64,000 nucleotides of DNA from Phoronis australis (lineage: Eukaryota > Phoronida > Phoronidae), in contig NMRA01000035.1 of assembly GCA_002633005.1 (NCBI GenBank), positions 184,001 to 248,000 of the forward strand, in the 5' to 3' direction. Positions 10,701-25,700 of this stretch are shown piece after piece. Each line of letters starts with the position of its first letter. Within the stretch, counting starts at the first letter, position 1. The notes under the pieces are model-generated. The model did no database searches. It had not been told where the DNA came from and saw only the letters and a program-made list of their open reading frames with translations. The position numbers and the translations under genes are program-made.

Positions 10701-13700
10701 CAAGTTATTGAGGGAGGACAACAGTCTTCCTTCACTGACTGCAGGGGCGTTCTCATTAACATCAATTCAATATTGAATCGCAAAAATACAACTGTTTTCT
10801 CACGAGCTTCAGATCTTTTCTCTTGCACTGCAGTCTTATTCTTACAAATATAATTCTTCTCTTGTTCATTTCAGAGGTAGAGTACAGGCTATAATACTAC
10901 TACTACCATAAGAATGTGCAACTCGTGGCTGGAGTCAAACATGAAAAGAAATGTGGTTTTAGAAGAATGGGATTGTGGTTTACGAGACAAAACATCTGCT
11001 ATTGGAAGCGAAGAACTGTGTTTAATAAAAAATAGTGCACTACGAATGAGAATGTCGGAGCAGAACACAAGGAAAGGTGATTTTCTACCATATTATTATG
11101 ACTATGACAGTAATTTGAGTGATTCACAACATAGATCAAAGTATGAATGGACGGCATAAGTATAAATATATGAACCCATGCAGTGCAATTTATTGACAGA
11201 ATAGGAGTATTAACTCAACGTCGTAACAATAATAACAAAAAAGGAATAGTTTGAACACACAAAGACCTACATTGATGCACGCCACCACCGAGGGAGTTCC
11301 ACTCACCATGGGCATCAAAAGGGAGTGTTTGTCAACTCTTTAGACCAAATGGCAACACATTACCTTTCACCATAAATCAAGTATGTTGTCAACCATATAC
11401 CATTTCCAATTGTGCCGTCTTTTCAAGTAGTTTTGCACGAGTTTTCACTTTTTTCATTTTCATCAGTGAGAATTGTTTAGTCATTTTCCAGGTTTTTGAT
11501 GAAGAGTTTGAACCAAAATGTATATACGATGGCTGGCAACAGCGGAATTCAATATTTATCCCTCTTGTCAGTGGCAGATGTTACTGTCCTACTTTTTAAT
11601 TTTCACTTGAAAAGAACTCACTGACGCGGGACTAATATATATATTAAGTTATCTTCTCAACCTGCGTCATTGATCGTCATAGTTACTGACAAGGAGAACA
11701 CTAACAAGACAATCCACAGATTTACTTATTACCCCCGAGCAGTCTCTAACAAACAAGTTCTGTTTCAAGACATTGCTAGCCTTCCCATGTATTTCAGAAT
11801 ACCAGAAATTTTGCAAGAAACTTATTAGAGTAATTATTTCCACTACCAATTCAGTGCCTCACCTCCGTAATAATGAAGAAGTCCTCGCCTTGCTGCCCTT
11901 GCCGGACTATCTCCTGCCCGTCTTCAAACTGTACGGGCTCTAGTGCATCAGCCACTGTAAGGCGTTCCCACTTGTCAAGGCTCTCTGTAAACAAACCAAT
12001 CACACACACTCTGAGCAAGGAAACAGAGATTCAGCACAGGGTCAAAGGTCAAATGCACCACATGGAGGGTGTGGAGACAGTATTACGAATTCAAAAGAAA
12101 ATTAAGTTCCTAGAGTTATTTTGTGAATGTGATTTTCTCAAAAAATGTGACTGCATATGAAGATACTTCAACTTCGAAGAGGGTGACATAGTTATACGAT
12201 AGACGTTAAAAACGTTGCCTGGGGTGAATTCTTGACACTTCAAAGATATTCCTTAGTTGGGAGAAGGCAGTTCAAGTTAATGATGTCATACAATCAGTAG
12301 GCACTATTTTTTCAAAACCTTTCTTCTTTGTCAATTCTTCAGACAAACAGTTTAATACCAATACACAAGGATAATTTTAGGAGCGACCAATTTGTCATTA
12401 GCTCTTGAACATTTTCATTGACGCACTGTGACTGCTTAACTCGGGCCAACCGGCACACTAAAAATCTACAATTTCGCCCGATTTTGCTTTGAATAATACG
12501 CACTCATTGCATTCACAATCTAATACAACTACAATGCAGAACAACCGATCAATTTTAGCAATATGGAGTCCAGCATACTGCGAAAATAGATTCCAACTGT
12601 GGATTTATATGTTGGGTTAAATTGAAATGCAGTTAGCTGTTCAGACCAATCACAAATCGCACAATGAAATGAGGTAGCAGACGAAATCACACGAATTTAA
12701 ATGCCACCCACCAAAAACTAAATTGAAAAGGATGGCAGACATTCGACTAACGTGACCCACAGGTCACGAAAATTGGCCCAAAGATTTGAGGACATGTGAG
12801 TCAATTGACTCGATCATGGCCACATTCTTCTAGAATGATCCCTGAATATGTGTCCTTTGGGACACGTTTGGAAAATGTGGGACTGCTGAGATGCTAGCAA
12901 CAAGAAAAGACATTTAATTAAAATATTCTTCATAGCTTCGGATCGCAACGCAACCCAAATCCTCCTGACAAAAGAACTGCACTCGTCATCCTGTCAGAAC
13001 AGAATCAGATGTGAACCTCTGCATTCAACACTCAGACTGATTTCACACGGACTTCTAAATCATGCACTGTTTGCATGTCCCCTTTTGCTGAAGATGAAGA
13101 GAGAAAAAATATGACACAAAAAGTCTCACTGTAGAATAGTCTTACCCCACAATTTCTTGTCTGAAACATAGAAGGTACCTGACACTACGAGCGACTCCGT
13201 ATCAAACAAAAAGTTTAGTCATGTTTTCAACGAAGTTTGTGTGCTGCTACAGAACTATACTGATCACATATACATGCACTTATTTAATTCTCTCGTTTCT
13301 CAATTACTAAACAGGAAATCATTTAAATCAAAAATACCCACATTCAAATTTTGTTCAAAATTTCGAAGTCAGGCCATCAGAACATAGTGTCATTGTTTTT
13401 AATGGGACCGGCTTAATTTTTTGCCATTTTATTTCCCACTGAAACCTGTCACTGCAAAAATGTTTTCTACATATACTGTGTCAGTTTGGTGCTCACCTAA
13501 TATAGAAACTTTCGAAAGAAATTCCTCGTACATTCTTCTTTTCCTAATTGTACTTCCCTGAAAAAACAAAAACAACTTTCACACATCACGATGATCAATC
13601 AAAGCTAACGTGGTGTAACAACTATCATGGCTAGAATGTCAGCGTTATTCCATCAACAGTCAATTACTGATGACTTACAAGCACTCATAGACAAGCGGAC

Positions 13701-16700
13701 ATTGATCGAGCCTCGACTTCACATAATTCAAGCTAATATGACAAAAATGATTGGAAACGATGATCGAACAGATTATTCTTATGTTTACACAATTCTTTAT
13801 TAAGAGATCACGTTTCCTATTTGTAGTAAGCAAGATTTTCTTCATAAAAATTGATGTTCTCGGAAAAACTTTAACTTATTCTGCTGCTTCACAGGCATGG
13901 ATCCAAAAAGGCATCCTAGAAGTCCGCACCCATTCCGCCTAATAGACTATTTCTGTATGGTTGAAGTGCAGGAATGCAAAGAGCACCCTAAATCAGACCA
14001 ATGTTACACTCCCTGCCGCCACAATCCAGGATTCGCATATTTAAACCGGAGTACGAATGAATTCAACAATCTCGACCAAGTTTTCGCACAGCTAGCAGAA
14101 TAGTACAAAATAAAACGAGCCCCTGACTGAAAAATCACTACCATGCAACTGCAAGTAGAGCAGACGGAAAAGTTGGCCTGCGAGGCCAGCCTACCATGAG
14201 GATCCTCCTGTAACTCATTCTGTCGATGCCCCAAAGTTTGACATCTGTCTTGGCCTTGACCGTGGCCTGTCGTGGTGTACCGTGGATCAGAGCCAGTTCG
14301 CCAAAGCTGCCACCCTCAGGGATGGTTGTGATGTAGTCGCCGTTGATGATGATCTGAAGAAGACAACCGTCGCAGCATAAGGATGACGGCAGACTAGCAG
14401 TAATAATGGCCGACTTGACATTCACCAGGTGGCACTACTCTTAAGTGGGAGAGAAGTCCCACGTGACTTGAATCATGCATACAGTGCCAAAGTTCATTAG
14501 CGCCACCTACTGAATCTAGAGTCTTTCACGGACATACTTGCAGTTGTGTCTCGTGAATTACTTGCGGTAAAATCTCACTAAATTAGGACACAACTTATGG
14601 CCATCAAGTGAGATTTTAGTTTCTCATTTTCAGTAAAGATATATAGAACTATATGTATACATGTTTCATTGAAAAGTAAGCTGTTCTTGGCCACACACAC
14701 ACGCACACGCACATACACATATTTATGGTTTTCCATGTTCAAGTTCTGTCGCATGGCTGCCACTAGTCTATGTTTTTGGAAAATTGTGGGCATTTACCGA
14801 ATTTACGGTTTATAGGCATAATCAAAGGGTCAATTAATCAAACCCTTATAACAAGTTGATTACCGGAGATCATTTCATATCCAGTCACCTGACATGAACA
14901 TAATACCATTCCTACTATATCAAACCTGACTGTGTAACTAAAACCAAATCATAACACCATTTTACTGGAAAATGCCTAAAAATAATTTCCATGAGTGTAC
15001 CTTCCTGCACACAAGGCATACTTCAAAGTCTATTGAACTTTTTTAAGAGCAATATATATTTGTCGCATAACACAAAACATACAATGCGTGTATTTGAGTT
15101 GCTGAGAGGCAATGGCTTTATCGATTTTAATTACAATTTAAGTTAATGTTACATGGATTAAGTTTAATTAAATGCTAACTTTATAAATTAATAATTAATG
15201 TAACTGACTCATACAGCATAGCGTTCCATTGATTTTTGACTTGTGTAGTCATTCAAAGGGCACCATCAAATGACATTTGTTTTGATTTTAACAAGAAAAG
15301 TGTTAAGATAATAATGATTCATAGGGATTCTGTTCCATTGATTTTAGAATTGTGTGGTCATTTCAAATCATATTTTTCCTTTTGATAATTTAAAAAAAAT
15401 ATGTTCAGATAATTCAATTCGTGCCATTAAATAATTAATATAAATGACTTGAAAGTCACAATGTTCTTTTATGTTCATAACGTAATGATACACGCACACT
15501 TGAACGAGATAGTTTCGCAACTGCTCATGTGGGTTAACAAATCACTATTTAACACATGGTAAAGTTCATTTGTCTTCGTGTGTCCTTCGTGGCGCCAATG
15601 TCTACAGCAACTAGAGCAGGGTTGAACACCCGTTGATGACCTCCAGTCTTTACTGGAGCTTGAATTAGTTAAATTCCCGTTTTAGCCCAAAAATCAACCT
15701 GGATTCAAAATATCAACAGCATTTTATACACGAATCTTTCCATATAATTATGTCAATTTCATGTCTTAAGTACAGAAACGTTCTTTGTTTCTTATCTCAT
15801 TTTTTATGTTAATGCTGATAATTCGAGAACCGATAGAGCGATAACTTGAGAACCGGTAGACAAAAGTGCGATAATTTGAGAACCGGTAGAGCGATCACGT
15901 CACAAAGTAGTTCCTTAATAAAAATATGATCATCAGTCTAGGATTACATATCACTCTTTATTGAGATGTTCAAAATGTTAAAAACTCAGAAGGCTCCACC
16001 TCTAAAGTTGTAGGTGTATTAGCATTATGAAATTTGATGCTTTTAGAGCTGCCTCGTGTTTTTTGTGAACATCTAAGCTTGCGAGGACAGATCCCTTCAG
16101 ACTTTGTGTATGCATGTCGCACAGTCCAATATAATACACCTACGCGATGCAGTGACTCGAATTGCACACTCATTATGCAATAATTCTAGATCACATGAGT
16201 GTGTTTATGTATTTAAACCCTAAAGAGAGCTGGTTAAGTATTCAACATTGACAGCTAAACTCCCACGACGAAATGCTCCTTAATCCAGCAATCGGATCAC
16301 GGTGCTCTCCAATTCAGGACTTTGCTGAACCTTGCGTTCGATTGCTTTCACTTGTTCCACTGTATTACAATACGCAATCTGGATAAATATCTGAGTAAGC
16401 CAATTGCAATTAAAATTAAGATATTAATTAATATTGCATGTTACAGGTGACACAATCTATAGGTGAGGCGTAAAATTCTACCAAATTGCTTGGTGTATTC
16501 ATAGTGAAAAGAATCAAGGTTTTGGCTACAATTATTTATTAATAACAGTTACATATTTACAGAGATACTGCTACAATTTGTAATAGTGGCACTGCAAAAT
16601 CTCTCCGATTTTGAACAAAAACTGATTGCCAACATTGGGCTTTTATATTTTTCAAAAGTCTTTCGAGATAGTCATTATCTTTTATGGAAAAATGAAAATA

Positions 16701-19700
16701 AACTTTCACCTGTCCAGCACATTACGTCTTAAATAGGTGACATTTTACCTCAAATACCGACTGAATTCCATTGAGTGTCTACCAGAGTGAGATCCTTTGA
16801 TTTTCAATGATTGTACCGTTAAAAAACATGGCCACAAGATTGGAGGTCACCACAAGTGTAATACAAGTGCACTTTGGGAGATGTTATTGGAATTTTGCTT
16901 AAACTTATCAGCACTCAGGGAATCACAGTATCTAGCTGTACAAAGCTATTTCATTTTCGGAACGCAATAAACAATTGTGTCAGTGTAATTATTCTGTCGG
17001 CGTTATGAAAGAAAAAGAGCTTTGAAATTAGTTTTTATCCCGACCATTGATGTCAGACATAACTTTAGGCCTTCTTTATGAATGCAGATCATTGATCAAC
17101 GGGGAATTGTATAAGAAACAGCGGAACGTGATCCAAAACGATAATCTTGTCGAGAATATAGATCAACTTTTTTTAACGGAAGCGTTGCTAACATTGTTTA
17201 GTACTCTGCGGTAATTTGACAATTGCGTCGTGAGGACAGTTAGTGACAGTTGAGGTTACTTATAGCCTGAAACCCTATTGGATCTCCTGTGAGAGCCAGT
17301 TAAGAGTAGCGTAGTTTCATACTGGAGTTCAGCTGAGTGCCAGTTAACAGACTGAATCAACAGACAGCCAGGCAAAACATGTTTTCCTCAAACTGTCAGC
17401 AACATCAGAAAGGACTCTCAAATCCGACGTCGCCTATTTTGCCATTATAAAACGCTCAGAACAATGTTGGCAAATAAGTGTTCAATTAACTACTTACATC
17501 CACTTCGCCAACATCAAGAACGTAAAAGTTGTCTCCCCTCTCATCTCCCTGCTGAATAATTATTTCCCCTGCGTGTTTGTGGACAGGAAACATGGCGTCA
17601 AATATGTCGCTAGAAAAAGAAAGATGATCAAAAATGAAAGTCAAGCAGACGAGTAGAGCCAAGTACTCCTCTGAGATAAAAACGCATAATTTCAAATAAA
17701 CCATAGAAGACATAAAAATTAATCTCGGGAAAGGCATAGTAAGATAGCAATTCAGGGAGCTGTAAGTCTTCAACCTAAACCGGTGACTGTAACATCTTAT
17801 ACAGCTGCTTACGCACCATATCCTTGGTGTAGTACATGCCAAAAGTATTCTGACAAAATGACCTGGAATTCCCCGCCGTGACGCCTGGGTGGCAGCTGAA
17901 TTCACCGTCGGATTAGTCTTTCCTAATGACTGAGAATGAAGAGGAATTTACAGGTGCTAGTAAGGTTGCTAAAGCATTTTGTAATTAGAATTTTGTACCC
18001 AAATAGATAATAGCAGTCATTTACTTTTTTGCTGTCATCAGAATTAGCTGTCATGAGGGCAAAACAGTATTTTGTTGGATTACTTTTGTCTTGCACTGTA
18101 TGTCCCCACATTACTGAGTCACAAATGGTAAGCAGCTAGGTGAGCAACCTCTCAAAATCTTATGGAAACCAACGTTTGACTGTGAATAGTTTCTATATTT
18201 TACATTTAATGGAATCGTGTGGTATACCATCTGAAAGCTCAGTTATTCTTCTTTCGAACCATACCATTGCCAACAGAACAGATTTTAGAATTTAAAAAAT
18301 CTGTTGTCAAACAGTACTAGGTGTGAAAGCAAAAGTTGCAAATTTGGTCTTTGCTGATCAAGTATTGTTAACAACAGTGATCATCTCCTGTACCACGTGA
18401 AAAAATCTTGTCAACTAACTTAAGACACTTTCGCACTTTACTTGAAGAACTGCTACCAATTTGTCGATGATTGCAATCGGACATTTACTAACACAGTTAT
18501 CAACAGAATGGATAGTGATCTTCAAGCATTCACATGCCTCCTTCGCAAAGGTCTACTATAGATAAGCACGTTTATGCGATGCTGACTCAACCAAGCTAAT
18601 CGGCACACATGCAGTGCACGAGTCAACCACCAACGGTTCTTGACAAACAACAGGATCAATTGCATGACCAAATTTCGTATAATATCGATGTTCAAGATTA
18701 AATCTCAAAACCGCTGTTACAGTTTCCTAAATTATCATTTTGTTTTCATTTGGTGTAACTTCAAAGTTTTTTTCACATAAGTCCCGTTATTTGATAGTTC
18801 CTCGTACAAAAGTGAAAGATTTGAATAACAATTCCTAACAACGCTTTGAAGATCAGCGCATAAAGCGTAAGAGCTGAAAGTTTCAGCTTAATCCGTTAAC
18901 CCACTTCTCAGTTAGGTTGTTCCGAAGTTGGCCAAAATTGAACATGTTGCTAGGATCCTAAATAACCTTAAAGCAACACATTCTATAAATAAGGTTATGT
19001 AAGACCCAAGAAAAGCATCCAAATATGGCTAACTTCGGAGCATCACATCTCAGATTCAAACGAAACTTTCACACACCATACTTTCAGACCTGTGTACCAT
19101 ATGCAAAAAATGCTAATTCGTATGAAAATTTGGCTTGTAGTACCTAAGACCAGGCAAAAATAGGGAAATTCGCGTGCACACCTAGAAGCAGCAATACTGG
19201 TTAACGAATCGTCTTGGGGCTGCAAAGCAAGTCATCCAAAAATTGGCGGCAGTCTAGCGCTCTCATTAACACAGATGCTGAATTCCCAGAACATTCATCA
19301 AGCACTTTGGTACCGTAGATACCACGGTGGACGCCAAAAATTATTATTGCCACTACAATAAGCAGCACTAGTATCAATTGTCTGAAAATTAGACGATGCT
19401 GTGAATGACCTACCTCCGCTCATTGTCATCTAAGTGGGAGAACAACACGTTCTTTTCTATTGACTTGGACAGGGCTGACATAGTCTTGTAGTCCTTTGGT
19501 ATAACCTGCAAGAAGCATTATTATCTGTTAAAGGGACACGCCTCGACGTTTTCAAGCTTTATGAATGAATAAGAAAGTACGACTTGTAACGAGATCCAAA
19601 GCACTTGCCAACAACCTTCCTTTACTATCACTTTAGTACACTACTATCTTACAAGTTGTTGACTTCGCACACAGACTAACTGGAGACAATATCATACAAG

Positions 19701-22700
19701 AGCCATTTTGATGAACGCATGACACTGTTTGGCTAACATATAGACTTTAATGTAATTGACAAAGGGGAAATAGCTGGATTGTAGTGACAGTTACCGTAGC
19801 TGTGTGCATCTCACATTCACTAACAAATTGATTATGAGGTGTTGCGTTGGGCAGAGGTTTATCTATCACGTATGCGACTTTTCAAATCATAATTTAAGGA
19901 CGTTTAACATTGGGCCCATCCCCTCAAAGGCGACCTTAAGCAGATTTTTTGTGTTATTTTAGATGTTTCTGGTTTCCCAGAACGATCCATCAATACTTTA
20001 GCAACATGCAAAACACAATTCATTCACTCAAAAAACGGGTTCGTTAAAGGAGATGTGAAGTAGCCTTTTCGCGCACTGCAGAGCAGATGATGTGGACTAT
20101 AAAAAATTGTCCAACTGAACTCAACAATCCAAACTGTTCTAACATACTGTAAAACAGTAATTTAAACAATAGTCTTCAATGGTACATAGGGGGATATATC
20201 ATATACATCATAACCCCCTGTGCAAGCTTGCAGAGATGATAAATGTTTTACATGATTTCAAACCATTAACCGAAAGTATCGCCAGTGCTTCCAGGAAAAA
20301 TCAATCTTAATGTCACATTAACAATTTTCATTTCAGATAAAAAGGGATTTTAGACGTCAGCTCGATGACCACTTTATCAAAATGCTTCAGAGCTATTATT
20401 AAAGTAAATTTTAATTTTCAAACACTTAATATGATGAATTCAAAACGTTTAGGCTAAAGATGACAACCTTCAAAATATTTCCAACAAAGACTACAATATT
20501 ACAGAAGAGGTATTAAGGAAGCCACAGCAAACTGAGAATGTGAGCAAACACTTGCCCTGTGTATGATGAGCGAGGCCGATAAACTTACAAAAAGTCTTTG
20601 GAATAGGTATGAACAAATACATGTAAACTATGACACATACTGATCAAGCTTTCAGAAGTCTTATTATCAAATGAAAACAAGTTTGAGCTGGCCATGCCAA
20701 AAATGAGTTTCACACCAATGGTGGAAAGATTTTCTTAGTTTCACTTCCAAACTTGATTTTTCCCCGAAAAGCTCTTTTAATAATATCACAACCTGTGACT
20801 GGAAACACAGAACTATCCGCTGATATCATTCCCAGATAAGTCAGTCAGTACCAGAACTGGCTTAATAACAGAAATTCAGGAGACTCTGTGCATCGATTTT
20901 GGGGCGTAACATCAGTCTCCTTCCTATCAGAAAACATCTAAAAACCAGGCAAAATTTCCAACACCTGGTAGGAAAATAACCCACAATTTACAAAAGTTCC
21001 TCTCGAATACAGTGAAAGTGCTTTGAAAGTAGCAAGCCAGTAGAATTTGAATTTTGACTTTTTTACAATCTGCCATTAATTTGGTTACGTGACCATGTAT
21101 TTTTGGGTAAAATTCAGACAAAAGAGAAAGGTACATTGACAGAAAAACAAAGGTATCAATAATACGACCAATTCTATTTGATACAAATTTTGAAATCTCA
21201 AAAATGCTGTTGTTGTACTTCTCTAAAGTATTTTGTTTTCGCTTTATGCGACTAGTTTTTTATGAAAATCATATATCTAATAGTTCTCTATTTTGATAGC
21301 CTCTCACGCAATAGTGGAAAATTTTAAAATCAATTTGTAACCACATTTTGGAGAACACTGTCTAAAAGCACAGAGCGTATAAGTCTCCTAGGAATCTTAG
21401 ATACGATGTTCAGAAATTAGCCAAATTTGGACCCTTTTCTGGGCTTCTGCATAGCCTCAAGAGTCGTCTAACTCTTGGAATGTGTTGCTTTAAGGTTATG
21501 CAGGACCCTGGGAAAATGTTCAATTTTGGCTAACTTGGGCAACACATCTCAGAAGTGGCAGAAGTCCCATAAAACTTCCAAATCTTACGATTTTCTTAAC
21601 GCTTATGCTGTTCTCAAAATACTGTTATGAATTGTTTTTTAAATCTTGCACTATCAAATAACAGGACTTTTATGATTTTTGTGAAAAATAATCAATAGTT
21701 TAAATTCTATGGAATGGCTGTTTTCAGAAAATACATACTTTAAATTCTAATTTCGTAGATGTCATTTAGCTAACGGTGCATATTTGTCAATAACGGCCTA
21801 TATAACCTCAAATCAGTTGAGGCACTGGTCTCCGCTTTACAAACCCTTCCTTTGGAGTGTTCAGCCTAAGGAGCATAGCATTACAGTCAACATATATGAA
21901 ATGAAGAGCACTCAAAAATCTGCCATGCTCAAGGAAGTAAACCGTTTATGGACTGAATAGGGCTCATAAATAACTAAGCTACTTCAATTATTTTACTGCA
22001 CCATTTATTACCTCTGGGGACTTTTTGTAATGCATTGCACTGAATAAAAGCAATATTCAGAGATGCATGTGACTCAGTTGTCCTCGTTTGTGTTGACATC
22101 AAAACATGTTCACTCTCTGAATTGATTATTGCGACTATAAACAAAGGCATCTTACATCTGGACAAGTGAGTCCTTTGAAGTAAGTGGTCTGCTTCAAAAG
22201 AGCTAGAGAAAAGCCAGCAAAACGCTAACAGAAGTGGCAGGGTGTTTGTGATGCAGGAAAGTGCTAGTAAAAGCGCTACTGTATTAGCCAGTATGGACGG
22301 GTAACTACTCTTATGGTCATTGTATCTTACCTTATGTTTTTGGGAACAAATGGTTATTGGAAATAAATCTGACAAATAAGTTTTTAACCTGAAAATCATG
22401 ACATTTATGTCAGAGATAACAATAGGTCAAACGACCTGGAACAAAATGTACTAGACAGATTTTCCATATCAAAAATACATCAACTACAAGGCATGATCCA
22501 TTAATTTAAACGAAAACTCCATATCGTGACATTATGTTGATCAGCGAAAACAGTTTTCTACAGAAACTGATTTGCGTATACAGTGGGTATGTATAGCAAT
22601 GTCTCACAAATTTCAGACACAATATGGCAGACGCGTGAAATTTTATTTTTTCATAAATGTACATTGCATCAAATTAATGTTCAAATTCTTCACCATAACT

Positions 22701-25700
22701 ACCGTCAAGAAATATTTTAAAAAACTGAGGGCAATCACGATGTTAAAAGACCTTGAAAAAAGAAGAAAGGGGGTAATTCTGGCCATTATTTTTGCCCAAA
22801 ATTGGTGAAATTTTACTGTAGCACCAGTCCAATAAACACGGCCTGCAAAAACTTAGAACAGTCAAGATATACAACATAAAGTTCAGTGTTCCCCCAGGAT
22901 TTGCTTTAACATGTCGCTGAGACCTACTTGTCGGCACTCGCGACATGTTTGAATGGCCCTAACACGGTTAGGTTTTCAGGTGTGGAGCATTCTGCACATG
23001 TAAAGCTTGTTGTTAAATTGCCATCAGTTTTTAATGATAATTTTCTTTCTGCGCTGCTAAACGACACTACCAAGCCAGGGAAATGTGCACTTACGACAGC
23101 GCAACCGCAAGAACTTTTGCACTATGGAGAGCCTCAGCCACCACTAACTTCCATTTGCTGACATCTGCACGTTCCTGACACATATTCAGCTGTGGAGAAA
23201 ACTGTTCTTACCATACCGACATTTGAGTCAAACTCATGTTGAATTTACATACAGTATCCGTCTGTTATGACGTGGCTCAAAAGCTACTATTCAACGGATG
23301 CAATTTGCAAATTAAAAAAGCGATCGAATCTTAATCCAACCATGCATTTGTTTGCATCATTTAAAGCCAGTGAAGCGTTGAAATTGATGCAGGACTAATG
23401 GATCTTCAAGGCCATTCTAGAATAAGTATAGGTTGTTATATTAAGTCTGTCATGGCTTCTCAATTTAATCACTACCTATGTATCTTATGCAAAAGTCCAT
23501 CAAAGAATTCAATACCGGTAGTATCGTAGTATCGTTTTGTATTTACACAATATACATGTAAATAATAAACACTACACAAGACGTCTTGAGCACTTTTTGC
23601 GTTTACTACACAGCAGTAAATACAGAGGCAAAATAGTTTAGATTTTATAACTTAATTAGCAGAAGTAACGGCATGGCTTTCCACCAGAAGCTGACATGCC
23701 ACTGGCAGTTATGGTAAAAGAATAAAGCAATAGGCAAATCCTTCTTCAAAGCTGACAGGAGTTTTAGATAATTAAAATTAACTGATTAGGTTTCCTAATT
23801 TGCTAATCTGTCTTGAGGTGGTGACGTACTAATAGCATGTCTAAAATCTCTTGGTTTACAGTAATTAACACAATTTTCCAGACATGATGTTTCAGTTGGT
23901 CCTTTTTTCGGCCATCTTCAGCTGCTACAGCATTAGAAGAATAAGCACAGGTATGTAGTACACGCATGGTAGGCACTTGGATTATATATTTCCAGGTAGA
24001 GGTGTTGGGGGGAGGGGTGGCAGTCTAACATTCTTGCCACTAGGCCACAATGTCATGTTTGACTTAGTCTTGGATGCCTCGATCAAGGATGGTTCAGTGG
24101 CCTAGTGGTGAGAGTGTTGAACCGACAATCAAAAGGTTCCAGGTTCAAACCCAGCTGTCTACCCGTAAAAATATGATCGAAGTGCCTACCATGAGTGTAC
24201 CTGAAATACCCGTGCTCATTTTCTAAGAATGCTGTAGTGCCTGAAGATGGCCGTGGATATGACCAGCCAAAACGTCCAGCTAAATTGGCTAGAGGTTAAA
24301 TTGTAAATATTACGACAAGATGTAATCCTGTTTTAGTGTTACTTAGTTGTGATTGGATTTCCTGAACGGTTTTGGTCGATTGCCAAGTTAAAAGTGGAAC
24401 GCACTAATAAAGCAGCTCTTGATGCACAACAAAACCTCTAGTCCATATTCAGTTCTGATCCAGTGGCGCTCAGCTTAACACCCAATGTGTAAGGTGGTAA
24501 GTTTGTAATCTGTCACCATCAATTTAAATGTGAATGGGCTGCCCAAGGCATAAACCCACCCGTATGGAAATCAGTAGTCTGACTCCTAAACTATTAGAAA
24601 GACTGATGATTTGATCTAATCCAATCTAATCTAACAAAAACCTTTTTGCCAATTCTTTTGCTGATGTTAATTTGCATAATTAGATAGAAGTGAAAACCAC
24701 GGCGGCAGCGCACGTGTTCCGTATGTTCTGGACGACTATCACATTGAAGATGTCGATATGCAAAGACCAACTGTTGCAAAATTAGGGAGCGGGCAGCCAA
24801 GTGCCTCAGGTCTGTGACTAAACCAATAGTCGGATAATCATGTGTACTCAGCTCATCTGGATATTGAACAGCTTTCATGTTAAACCAGTCATTAACTTAA
24901 TATGATCAAACATCCAAGGGCACAAAAACACATGCCAGTGCAGCTAAGGTTTAATCTTTGCAAAATTTCTAATGAACACATAACCAACATGGGGGTAATT
25001 GCCGTCTTTGTTTTCAAGTTTCAGTTGAACACTACCTCACATGGTCAGTAAATCAGCTCACTTTGAGTGGACAGGAAAGCCAATGTTATGGTCTTAATTA
25101 TTACCCATCCAACAGAGCACTGGATATCTTGTGGTGCTTTCCCATTAGGGGATCTTCGCTTTACAGAGGCTTTGCCAAAACTTCGCTTACGTTTCAAGAC
25201 TAGACAGCGATATCGAAGTTATAGCTAGATGGTGATACAGTCGTCGGAGTAGACACCAGATGGCACAGTTCATTCGTACTCTCACACGAATATTGAGTAA
25301 TGGGTTCGAGGCTAACTGAAAATCTTCCTCTCGCCATTTACCTTACAAGTGTTTACGAAAATGATCAGGGTCATTCTTCATCAGATGAGCTTTCTCTTAT
25401 TTATTTAGGTGTGTCTATTGAGAGCACATTGGCTATGTTACATTCTGAACGAACTGGAGTGTACCAAAGGTAAACTAACTCTTCAAAAACAAAGAACACG
25501 TTTTGTGGGATATCTCATTGAGTCTCGCGTGACCGTACGTCATTGCCGCGACCTCAACCGATAACTTCGACGAAGCTTCACTCTGACTATTCCCACTACA
25601 CCGAATTTTCATTGAGTACCGAAGCTTCGCTTTTAAATCCTACTATTTTAGCGAAGTTATGCTTGCACTTTAATTACACGAGTTAACCTTTCCCGGGCCC

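Larger units (their letters stand above)
8830..11862 (-). other. PRKAR1 intron 7 with a 0.9-kb duplication
   Basis: This 3.0-kb intron is mostly filled by two near-identical head-to-tail copies (9570-10476 and 10478-11390). The part at 9070-9490 has several degenerate copies of AATAAGTGCTGGTCT. No independent gene is seen. Confidence 0.75.

Noticed and set aside
10001-11159. 81-codon frame conserved twice (10001-10246, 10914-11159)
   Set aside because: The whole surrounding 0.9 kb is duplicated with the same identity, so the frame shows no extra conservation; no domain or splice context.
17486-17905. 139-codon minus-strand frame as a single gene
   Set aside because: Only its last 37 codons are exon 4; the rest is intron read in frame upstream of the acceptor at 17610.
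24091-24165. A functional tRNA gene
   Set aside because: A and B boxes are present, but I could not see a proper acceptor stem or anticodon arm, and an inverted partner and tail continue on both sides; a tRNA-derived SINE fits better.
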